Shown: in pieces, positions 1 to 5,441 of the stretch
Position numbering within the stretch: position 1 is the stretch's first letter
How the letters are laid out: each line of letters begins with the position of its first letter
Source of the DNA: CBDUBU01 sp965365465
Lineage (GTDB): Bacteria > Bacteroidota > Rhodothermia > Rhodothermales > DASSAV01
Assembly: GCA_965365465.1 (NCBI GenBank)
Contig: CBDUBU010000210.1
Span: forward strand, 1-7,339
DNA: 7,339 nucleotides
Reading direction: 5' to 3'
The notes under the pieces: generated by a model
The model's database searches: none
Seen by the model: the letters and a program-made list of their open reading frames with translations, nothing else
What the model was told of the DNA's origin: nothing
Program-made: the position numbers and the translations under genes

Positions 1-1
1 C

Positions 2-796
2 CTGCGGCTGGAAGAGGCCACACCGGCGCTCTTCCAGTGGGATCCGGAGTTCGTTTACAGGATGCGGGAAGTGCTGATCCCCCCGGACGATGCCGCGCGA
101 GATCTTGAGAAGGTCTGTCATGCGCTTACCCATACCTTTAACAACGACGTTTTTGAACGGGTGGTGTACACGGAAAGCCATGATAACGCAGCGAATGGCT
201 CGGCCCGCCTGCCCTGTGAAATAAACCCGGAGAATGGCGCAAGCTGGGAGTCCCAGAAGCGCTCGACCCTGGGGGCCGCCCTTGTGCTGACGGCCCCCGG
301 CATCCCAATGCTGTTTCAGGGCCAGGAATTCCTCGAAGATGACTGGTTTTCGGACGATGACCCATTGGACTGGAGTAAGCTCGACGAAGAATCAGGTCTG
401 CATCGGCTTTACCGGGACCTGATCGCATTGCGACGGAACCAGGCAGGCATCACGCGTGGGCTTGCTGCTCAGGGCATGGATGTGTATCACGTAAATGATG
501 AGGAAAAGATCATCTGCTATCGACGCTGGGAGCAGGGAGGGCCGGGAGATGATGTTGTCGTAGTCGCTAATTTTGCCAACAAGAGCCACGATCTCTACCG
601 CATCGGTTTTCCGGCTGAGGGTCGCTGGAAGACGCGGTTCAACAGCGATTGGGAAGGATACAGCGACGACTTCGGCAATCACAAGGCGCTGGAGGTTGAC
701 GCCGAACCGGCAGGGGCGGATGGGCTTCCGGCAAGCGGCGACATATCTATTGGCCCCTACACCGCTCTCGTTTTCTCACAGGACCCCACAGGCTGA
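2..796 (+). CDS. C-terminal part of a GH13 alpha-amylase/branching-enzyme family protein (5' end outside window)
   Basis: The frame is open from base 2 to the TGA at 794-796 (264 residues). The ATG at 62 is internal, because readable family-like sequence (ALFQWDPEFVYRM) precedes it. The YTESHD motif near fragment residues 56-61 matches GH13 conserved region IV, whose Asp is the transition-state stabiliser; the catalytic nucleophile and acid/base residues would lie upstream. The strand-8 segment GIPMLFQGQEF (about 100-110) follows. From about residue 170 comes a beta-rich C-terminal domain (VVVVANFAN, IGPYTALVFSQ) of the alpha-amylase all-beta type. The family remodels or hydrolyses alpha-1,4/1,6 glucans such as glycogen. 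The ESHD form resembles branching enzymes of the GBE1/GH13_8 type more than plain amylases, but the exact specificity cannot be decided without the missing half. The next gene, on the same strand, starts 51 bp downstream. Family sure, activity uncertain. Confidence 0.88.
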   Translation: MRLEEATPALFQWDPEFVYRMREVLIPPDDAARDLEKVCHALTHTFNNDVFERVVYTESHDNAANGSARLPCEINPENGASWESQKRSTLGAALVLTAPGIPMLFQGQEFLEDDWFSDDDPLDWSKLDEESGLHRLYRDLIALRRNQAGITRGLAAQGMDVYHVNDEEKIICYRRWEQGGPGDDVVVVANFANKSHDLYRIGFPAEGRWKTRFNSDWEGYSDDFGNHKALEVDAEPAGADGLPASGDISIGPYTALVFSQDPTG

Positions 797-806
797 CGGG
801 GTCCTG
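779..806 (+). terminator. Perfect 9-bp stem-loop enclosing the GH13 stop codon
   Basis: CAGGACCCC (779-787) pairs perfectly with GGGGTCCTG (798-806) across a 10-nt loop that holds the TGA stop (794-796). The stem is GC-rich and sits where a gene end would place a terminator. No run of T follows (TGCGCCATAAATTG), so it is not a classic intrinsic terminator. It could attenuate read-through into the next gene, protect the 3' end of the mRNA, or slow ribosomes at the stop. The pairing is seen directly; the role is inferred. Confidence 0.45.
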
Positions 807-816
807 CGCCATAAAT

Positions 817-829
817 TGTCCAATGGACA
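817..829 (+). promoter_or_regulatory. 13-bp palindrome just before the ribosome-binding site of the 140-residue gene
   Basis: TGTCCA-A-TGGACA is a perfect 6-bp inverted repeat around a single central base. It ends one base before the AAAGGAG site at 831-837. Symmetry of this size suits a dimeric repressor site. As RNA it could form a 5-bp hairpin with a 3-nt loop directly beside the ribosome-binding site. No promoter hexamers stand out around it. The function is inferred only. Confidence 0.25.
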
Positions 830-830
830 G

Positions 831-837
831 AAAGGAG
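831..837 (+). promoter_or_regulatory. Shine-Dalgarno site fixing the start at 848
   Basis: AAAGGAG lies 10 nt before the ATG at 848 and is the clearest ribosome-binding site in the window. It supports 848 as the start. An overlapping ATG at 852 is in another frame. The other complete starts here have weak or no Shine-Dalgarno sequence. Confidence 0.7.
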
Positions 838-847
838 TAGCAGCTAC

Positions 848-1270
848 ATGGATGAACAAAAGCAAGCACAATCAGAGAAGGCGGCGCGTGCGCTCTGCGA
901 CCGTCTGGTGCATTTCTTTGCCGAGCAAGTGCCTCGTAAGGAAGCCATCAATGTAGAAGTCCACATGGGAGAGCAACAGACGTGCGGCGAAGACAATGCA
1001 TCACGGAGTTCTCTCCGTTTTGTGCTGCCGGACGGAACAATGCTTGACGGACGCCTCTGCGTGGAAAATGTAGGCGGCAATATGTACTGCGTCGATGCGT
1101 CTGTTGAGGACCATTCGGAAACGTTCAGTATATCGCTGCCGGAAGCTGAAATGGGAGCCGAGGGTAACTACGGCAAGGAGATCTGCGATTATGTGTTTGA
1201 AGAAGTAAAGCGCTCGGCAGGTGAAATATTCCTGCGCGAAACTTCAAGCCAGTCGGGCCAGGCAAGCTGA
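848..1270 (+). CDS. Acidic 140-residue protein of unknown function
   Basis: I do not recognise this family. The start is supported by a strong Shine-Dalgarno site, and the frame runs without interruption to TGA at 1268-1270. The protein is rich in Asp/Glu and has no signal peptide or membrane segment, so it is probably cytoplasmic. The N-terminal third (about 4-27) looks helical and charged. The middle (about 55-97) looks like beta strands, with FVLPDGTMLDGRLCVE and MYCVDASVEDHSETFSISLP. Residues 107-124 look helical again. Five cysteines occur at 17, 46, 71, 81 and 113 without a CxxC pair, so a zinc site is not obvious. It lies 51 bp after the GH13 gene on the same strand and converges on the thiolase, with only 15 bp between their stops. 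Co-transcription with the GH13 gene is possible, but the hairpin and palindrome between them suggest its expression may be set separately. That it is a gene is likely; its function is unknown. Confidence 0.75.
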   Translation: MDEQKQAQSEKAARALCDRLVHFFAEQVPRKEAINVEVHMGEQQTCGEDNASRSSLRFVLPDGTMLDGRLCVENVGGNMYCVDASVEDHSETFSISLPEAEMGAEGNYGKEICDYVFEEVKRSAGEIFLRETSSQSGQAS

Positions 1271-1285
1271 CGAAGCGTATCTCAG

Positions 1286-2476
1286 TCAGACGAGTTCGAG
1301 GCCAAGAGCGGTTCCGCCTCCGGTGCCGTGGCATATTGCAGCCAGGCCGCGAAGCCCGTTGAGCCTCCGCAAGGCATGAACGAGCGTGGTAATTATTCTG
1401 GCTCCTGACGCGCCGATGGGGTGCCCTAACGCGACGGCTCCGCCGTGAACGTTTAGTTTCTCGAACGGAACCTCCAGCATTCTGCTGAAAAGTATGTTAT
1501 TCAGGGCAAATGCCTCATTGTTCTCAAAAAGATCGAAGTCGTTGATTTTCAGCCCGGCGCGAGATAGCATTCTTTTTACAGCGGGTACAGGCGCTTCAGG
1601 AAAGCGCCATGTTTCTCCTGCGGCCCAACTGCTGCCGAGGATGCGGGCCAACGGCTTTAATTGATGTTTTTGAAGGGCTGCTTCGCTTGCAAGCAGCACC
1701 GCAGCGGCGCCGTCGCTGATCTGGCTGCTGTTGCCGGCTGTCAGCACGCCCTCCGGTATAAATGCAGGTCGGAGCTGGGAAAGGCTGTTTATCGTTGTAT
1801 CAGGTCTGATCCCTTCATCCGAGGAAAGCGTTTTCGTTTCCCCCCGCGTCCTATATGTTATCGGAACAATCTCATCCGCGAACGCTCCTGTCTGCGTAGC
1901 CTCTGCAGCGCGCCTGTGTGACATCTCGGCTGCCTCGTCCAGTTCGGCGCGGGAAACTTCCTTTTCCGATGCCAGCCGCTCGGTCTGTACCCCCATGGCA
2001 TCGCCGCTGACAGGATCAGTAAGACCGTCGTACAGCAGCAGGTCTACCAGTTGTTCAGGCGACCCAAGCAGGAACTTATATCCCCATCGGGCGCGGGCCG
2101 AGAGGTAAAAGCCTGTGCCGGACATGGATTCTGTACCGCCGGCCAGAATAAGGTCTGCTTCCCCGGATTTGATGAGCGCGGCCGCGTTGATGACGCTCAT
2201 CATTCCGGAGGAACAAACCATGTCTACTGCCATCCCGTCTACCTGCACCGGAATGCCGGCTTTGATCGCTGCCTGCCGGGGAATCAATTGCCCATGTCCC
2301 GCTCTGAGGACATTGCCGAAGATGTAGAGGTCAAGGTTTTGCCCATCTAGTCCCGCCCGTTCCAGGGCCGCCCGCATGACAGGTGCGGCAAGGTCGGAGG
2401 GGGAAAAATCCTTGAGAGAGCCTCCAAAGCGTCCAATGGGCGTTCGGACGGCAGACACGATGTATGCAGCGCTCAT
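1286..2476 (-). CDS. Thiolase family protein (acetyl-CoA C-acetyl/acyltransferase)
   Basis: At 396 residues it has the normal length for a thiolase, with the typical opening IVSAVRTPIGRFGGSL. All catalytic positions are present: nucleophile Cys88 in DMVCSSGMMSV, the NEAF motif (Asn320), His352 in GGAVALGHPIGASGAR, and the acid/base Cys382. Thiolases condense two acyl-CoA molecules or cleave 3-ketoacyl-CoA with CoA. Sequence alone does not tell biosynthetic acetoacetyl-CoA formation from beta-oxidation. The block around the last cysteine reads ICHGTGGGTA, whereas most relatives have a form like CIGGGMG; the Cys is kept but the loop differs. There is no adjacent hydratase/dehydrogenase partner, so it may act alone or with distant genes. 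It is the third gene of a same-strand run, 55 bp after the YyaL-type gene. The start (ATG 2476) has no Shine-Dalgarno and follows an inverted repeat. The family is sure; the substrate is not known. Confidence 0.95.
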   Translation of the reverse strand: MSAAYIVSAVRTPIGRFGGSLKDFSPSDLAAPVMRAALERAGLDGQNLDLYIFGNVLRAGHGQLIPRQAAIKAGIPVQVDGMAVDMVCSSGMMSVINAAALIKSGEADLILAGGTESMSGTGFYLSARARWGYKFLLGSPEQLVDLLLYDGLTDPVSGDAMGVQTERLASEKEVSRAELDEAAEMSHRRAAEATQTGAFADEIVPITYRTRGETKTLSSDEGIRPDTTINSLSQLRPAFIPEGVLTAGNSSQISDGAAAVLLASEAALQKHQLKPLARILGSSWAAGETWRFPEAPVPAVKRMLSRAGLKINDFDLFENNEAFALNNILFSRMLEVPFEKLNVHGGAVALGHPIGASGARIITTLVHALRRLNGLRGLAAICHGTGGGTALGLELV

Positions 2477-2492
2477 GACATGAAAAGTATGC

Positions 2493-2520
2493 GGTTTCTA
2501 TTCATACAGGTGCAGAAACC
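2493..2520 (-). repeat. 7-bp inverted repeat in the leader of the thiolase gene
   Basis: In the 55-bp gap between the YyaL-type gene and the thiolase, GGTTTCT (2493-2499) pairs with AGAAACC (2514-2520) across a 14-nt loop. The structure lies 16 bases before the thiolase ATG. It could be an mRNA processing or stability hairpin inside an operon, or could tune translation of the last gene. No T-run follows it on the minus strand in the usual terminator position (the nearby ACTTTTC is short). The pairing is seen; the function is inferred. Confidence 0.35.
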
Positions 2521-2531
2521 TACGACAATCT

Positions 2532-4613
2532 TTATACAACGCGCAAACGTTTCCGTACATCTTCAGGATCTGTAACCGGCCTCTCGCAGTAATAATTCCG
2601 GCAGATGTAGGCGGTAGCTTTCCCCTCTATTGAAGTCTGTTCTGTGACATAGGGAGCAACGTTCGCCAGCGCCTGCGCAGCATCGTCGGTGCGCAGAAGC
2701 AGCACCTTGCGGGGCATATAGGGTTCTCGAACGGCTTCAAGCATGGCGCGCATACCAGGATCGTCCTCTGAACCGGATAGGACAATCTCAAAAGCAGGGC
2801 CGAGGGCAAAATCTAGTCCCATCAGCAGCGCTGTGTGGGCAGAGGGGTAACGATTGACCTGAGATGCTGCAAAGGATAATGCATCTGCGGCTTTTTGTTC
2901 AAGCGCCGGATTCCCGGTGATACGGGCCAGACGCAGCAGATTCAGGATTGCTATCGAATTGCCCGAAGGGACTGCGCCGTCATACAGATCTTTCTGTCTG
3001 ATGATAAGTGCTTCACTGGAATCCGAGGTGAAAAAGAAGCCGTAATTATTCTCATCCCAGAAATGCTGAAGCAGATAATGGTTTAACTGTAAGGCTTTCT
3101 GGAGCAGAGAGACATCAAAGGTGGCTTCGTACAGTTCCAGAAGTCCCCATGTCATGAACACATAATCGTCGAGATGAGCATGGATGCCGGCCTCTCCATT
3201 GCGATAGCGATGCCACAGGCTTCCATCCGGAGCCTGCATGGTGTGACTTATAAAGTCCGCCGCGCGGCGAGCGGTCTGCGCCAGGCGCGTATCCTTCAGC
3301 GCTATGGATCCTTTGCTCAGCGCCGCGATCATAAGCCCGTTCCAGTCAGTGAGAATCTTGTCATCCTTGAATGGATGCACGCGCTGTTCCCGATGCAGGA
3401 AAAGTTGCCGGCGCGCCTTTTCCCATTCCTGATTCACTTCGCTGTATGAAAGCTGATCTGCTGAAGCCGGACCAGATTCAGCGAGGTGCAAAATGTTTTC
3501 TCCTGTCTTTTGCCGGGTAGACTCTTCCTCAAAGTTGCCGCCTTCCTGCACGTTGAAACGGCGCATGACAGGGTTGGCTGCTTCCTTGCCTAGTGCATTG
3601 CGAAGCTCGTCCGGCGTCCAGAGGTAAAATTTCCCTTCGCGCCCTTCACTGTCTGCGTCCTCGGCAGAGTAAAAGCCGCCTTCGGGAGCAGTCATGTCGC
3701 GAAGGACATATTCGAAAATCTCACGAGCGGTTTTCTCAAAGGCAGGGTGTCCGGTAGCCTGGAAAGCTTCAACGTAGGCCATTGCGAGCAACGCCTGATC
3801 GTAAAGCATTTTCTCGAAATGTGGTGCGATCCATTCTGCATCGGTGGCGTAGCGATGGAACCCGAAGCCGATATGGTCAAAAATGCCTCCGGATCGCATC
3901 TTGTGAAGGGTGTGAGCAACCATTCGGAGCGCCTGCTCATTGCCGGTGCGCTTCCAGTACCGGAGCAAGAACAAAAGGTTATGCGGCGTGGGAAACTTGG
4001 GAGACGTTCCAAACCCTCCGTATCGCTCGTCAAACCGTTCCTTGAGCTGTTGGTAGGCATTATGAAGAGTTGCATCGGTCAGGTCAGCGGCGCCATTTAC
4101 TCCAGGCGTAGACTGCCGAAGCGCCGATACGATGTGGTCGGCAGCTTCCAGAACCTGTCCGCGCTGGTTTTTCCAGAGGCCCTGAATCTGTGGTATCAAA
4201 TCCAGCATTCCCGGCCGGCCGTAGCGCGATTGTTTAGGTATATAGGTGGCTGCATAGAACGGTTTTTTCTCCGGAGTCATCACGATCGTCAGCGGCCATC
4301 CGCCATGTCCTGTCAATGCCTGGCACACCGCCATATATATCCCGTCGATGTCCGGACGTTCTTCGCGGTCTACTTTGATCGAGATAAAGATACGGTTCAT
4401 TAACTGCGCCACTTCGTTGTCCTCAAAGGACTCATTTTCCATGACGTGGCACCAGTGGCAGGTAGCGTATCCTATGGAAAGAAAGACAGGTTTGTCTTCT
4501 GCTTTCGCGCGTGCAAAGGCTTCATCGCCCCATGCATACCAGTCAACCGGATTATGCTGGTGCTGTAGAAGATAGGGACTCTGTTCGCCGGCCAGCCGGT
4601 TTTGATGGGGCAT
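2532..4613 (-). CDS. YyaL/SSP411-type protein: thioredoxin-like DUF255 domain plus alpha/alpha-barrel
   Basis: The 693-residue length and the motif order match the widespread YyaL/spermatogenesis-associated protein 20 family. The N-terminal DUF255 domain (about 1-165) begins NRLAGEQSPYLLQHQHNPVDW and carries the thioredoxin-like CHWC site (Cys52, Cys55, in TCHWCHVMENESF). GGWPLTIVMTPEKKPF and ATYIP follow. The rest resembles the six-hairpin alpha/alpha barrel of glycosidases and epimerases, with HPFKDDKILTDWNGLMIAAL (about 413-432) and DGAVPSGNS (about 544-552). The family's C-terminal cysteine pair is present (Cys671, Cys676 in CRNYYCERP). There is no signal peptide, so it is probably cytoplasmic. 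The biochemical role of the family is not well established; a redox or sugar-related activity is inferred from the folds. AAAGG a few bases before the ATG is a weak Shine-Dalgarno. It is the middle gene of a same-strand set: 38 bp after the unknown 194-residue gene and 55 bp before the thiolase. Confidence 0.95.
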   Translation of the reverse strand: MPHQNRLAGEQSPYLLQHQHNPVDWYAWGDEAFARAKAEDKPVFLSIGYATCHWCHVMENESFEDNEVAQLMNRIFISIKVDREERPDIDGIYMAVCQALTGHGGWPLTIVMTPEKKPFYAATYIPKQSRYGRPGMLDLIPQIQGLWKNQRGQVLEAADHIVSALRQSTPGVNGAADLTDATLHNAYQQLKERFDERYGGFGTSPKFPTPHNLLFLLRYWKRTGNEQALRMVAHTLHKMRSGGIFDHIGFGFHRYATDAEWIAPHFEKMLYDQALLAMAYVEAFQATGHPAFEKTAREIFEYVLRDMTAPEGGFYSAEDADSEGREGKFYLWTPDELRNALGKEAANPVMRRFNVQEGGNFEEESTRQKTGENILHLAESGPASADQLSYSEVNQEWEKARRQLFLHREQRVHPFKDDKILTDWNGLMIAALSKGSIALKDTRLAQTARRAADFISHTMQAPDGSLWHRYRNGEAGIHAHLDDYVFMTWGLLELYEATFDVSLLQKALQLNHYLLQHFWDENNYGFFFTSDSSEALIIRQKDLYDGAVPSGNSIAILNLLRLARITGNPALEQKAADALSFAASQVNRYPSAHTALLMGLDFALGPAFEIVLSGSEDDPGMRAMLEAVREPYMPRKVLLLRTDDAAQALANVAPYVTEQTSIEGKATAYICRNYYCERPVTDPEDVRKRLRVV

Positions 4614-4651
4614 TCTGCCTTTGTTTTGATAAAGTTATCGGGGTTGGCTGG

Positions 4652-5236
4652 TTAAGAGAGAGGCTTGCCTGAAGAACGGGCCAGCATCAAGTATTTGCCC
4701 AAAAGTGCAAGCAGCGATGCTTCCGGCGTGTTAAACCCTTCCGGGGTAATATGCACGCGCAGGCGCGCCTGGAGGGATACCTGAGATGAGAACTTTTCCA
4801 GTACGGAGCCATTTTCTGAGAGGAAGGCCCATTCATGGGTCCAGATGGATTGTCGAACCCAGAGGAATATTCGTTCCGAATTCAGCTTGAGTATTCCCCC
4901 CAGGTGGTCATGGTTCGAGAAAGTCCCCACTATACGCCCCGTCCGGCGGATGTAGACAAGAGGATTTGAGCCATCCGTTCGTTCGATGGTCCAGAGGCCA
5001 TCTGAAGAGACAGCTAGCGCCTCTGGATAGAATAAACCTCGGTACCGTAGTGTAGCAATCACCTTGTCTTTGGACCACAGCTCATAAGCTGGACGCATCA
5101 GCCGGGGTTGGATCCAGACCAGCGTTCCATTTTCTTCAGTCTGAATCGGATGGAGGGGATGCTCCAGTTCTCGAGGCGATTCATATTCACGAGGGAAGGC
5201 ATGGTTCGCTGTAGAATTCCGTATGGTGTTTTCCAT
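4652..5236 (-). CDS. Unknown 194-residue protein, possibly tubby/LURP-one-like
   Basis: I do not recognise this with certainty. After a polar N-terminal tail (about 1-35, His/Pro/Glu-rich) comes a long run of short beta-like segments, each with an aromatic or hydrophobic core: TLVWIQP, PAYELWS, VIATLRYRG, GLWTIERT, PLVYIRRTGRIVGTF, RIFLWVRQ, EWAFLSENG. A hydrophobic C-terminal helix follows (about 173-186, ASLLALLGKYLMLA). A beta barrel closed around a buried C-terminal helix is the plan of tubby-like/LURP-one/scramblase-type proteins, which suggests this class, but I see no diagnostic motif. It has six tryptophans, no cysteine and no signal peptide, so it is probably cytoplasmic. It is the first gene of the minus-strand set, with the next start 38 bp downstream, and is divergent from the exported peptidase. 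The ATG at 5236 has no Shine-Dalgarno (CACCCCT precedes it). A real gene is likely; the fold assignment is tentative. Confidence 0.72.
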   Translation of the reverse strand: MENTIRNSTANHAFPREYESPRELEHPLHPIQTEENGTLVWIQPRLMRPAYELWSKDKVIATLRYRGLFYPEALAVSSDGLWTIERTDGSNPLVYIRRTGRIVGTFSNHDHLGGILKLNSERIFLWVRQSIWTHEWAFLSENGSVLEKFSSQVSLQARLRVHITPEGFNTPEASLLALLGKYLMLARSSGKPLS

Positions 5237-5254
5237 AGGGGTGATTTAATCTTT

Positions 5255-5286
5255 ATTGTAGCCTTTTTTCTTGCTGCTCCACTCAA
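5255..5286 (-). promoter_or_regulatory. Possible promoter for the minus-strand three-gene set
   Basis: Read on the minus strand, TACAAT (complement of 5255-5260) matches five of six bases of a sigma70-type -10 box. It lies 18 bases before the ATG at 5236, which would give a very short leader and fit the absence of a Shine-Dalgarno. The best -35 candidate, TTGAGT (complement of 5281-5286), is 20 bases upstream, longer than the usual 17. This is a weak prediction. Confidence 0.22.
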
Positions 5287-5371
5287 ATCAAACGATTCGG
5301 AACCGAAATATGTCCTCTAAATAGTCAGTAGTTCGTGCGAGTGGTGAAACATTCCATAGTGGTTACCTTGA

Positions 5372-5409
5372 CGTAGCAAAACCGAAACAATCGCCTTATT
5401 CTTGCTACG
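5372..5409. repeat. 8-bp perfect inverted repeat upstream of the exported peptidase gene
   Basis: CGTAGCAA (5372-5379) and TTGCTACG (5402-5409) are perfect inverted copies separated by 22 bases. The right arm ends 32 bases before the ATG at 5442. The arms lie about two helical turns or more apart (30 bases centre to centre), as for a two-site operator. In a transcript starting upstream they could form the stem of a leader hairpin. The left arm overlaps the TTGACG -35-like box. The symmetry is seen directly; regulation is inferred. Confidence 0.35.
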
Positions 5410-5441
5410 CACGCTGTATGGCGCCAATGTAAAACGTATTA

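Larger units (their letters stand above)
5237..5441. other. Divergent intergenic region (205 bp) between the minus-strand gene set and the peptidase gene
   Basis: No gene is supported here. The region must carry the start signals for both divergent units. It contains a TACAAT box on the minus strand, an 8-bp inverted repeat at 5372-5409 and a small TTCGG-AA-CCGAA stem (5296-5307). A TTGACG (5368-5373) on the plus strand resembles a -35 box, but no good -10 follows at normal spacing; TATTCT begins only after 23 bases. TATTCTTG (5397-5404) is one base off the Bacteroidota-type -7 element TAnnTTTG. A four-codon in-frame reading (ATG 5418 to TAA 5430-5432) precedes the peptidase start. Confidence 0.6.

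Noticed and set aside
8..37. 9-bp inverted repeat CTGGAAGAG / CTCTTCCAG inside the GH13 gene
   Set aside because: With a 12-nt loop, roughly one such repeat is expected by chance in 7 kb, and it is within ordinary coding sequence.
1267..1289. Possible bidirectional terminator between the convergent genes (CTGAC...GTCAG)
   Set aside because: Only five pairs with a 13-nt loop and no T-run on either strand; too weak to call.
3747..4403. Long plus-strand open frame (218 codons) opposite the YyaL-type gene
   Set aside because: It lies wholly antisense to a gene with unmistakable family motifs and its product shows no recognisable domain; it is an artefact of the coding bias of the real gene.
4628..4639. 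GATAA-AG-TTATC near-palindrome between the 194-residue gene and the YyaL-type gene
   Set aside because: Five-base arms are expected by chance in a 38-bp gap, and there is no supporting context.
4760..4771. 12-bp palindrome CAGGCGCGCCTG in the 194-residue gene
   Set aside because: One or two perfect 12-bp palindromes are expected in a window of this size, and it lies in coding sequence.
5108..5320. Plus-strand 70-codon frame with a hydrophobic end (FIVAFFLAAP) over the start of the 194-residue gene
   Set aside because: It overlaps the opposite gene, has no ribosome-binding site and its hydrophobic stretch comes from the T-rich promoter region; no support for expression.
5418..5432. Four-codon in-frame mini reading frame (ATG GCG CCA ATG TAA) just before the peptidase start
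   Set aside because: Too short to judge, no Shine-Dalgarno, and easily expected by chance; kept only as a note on the leader.
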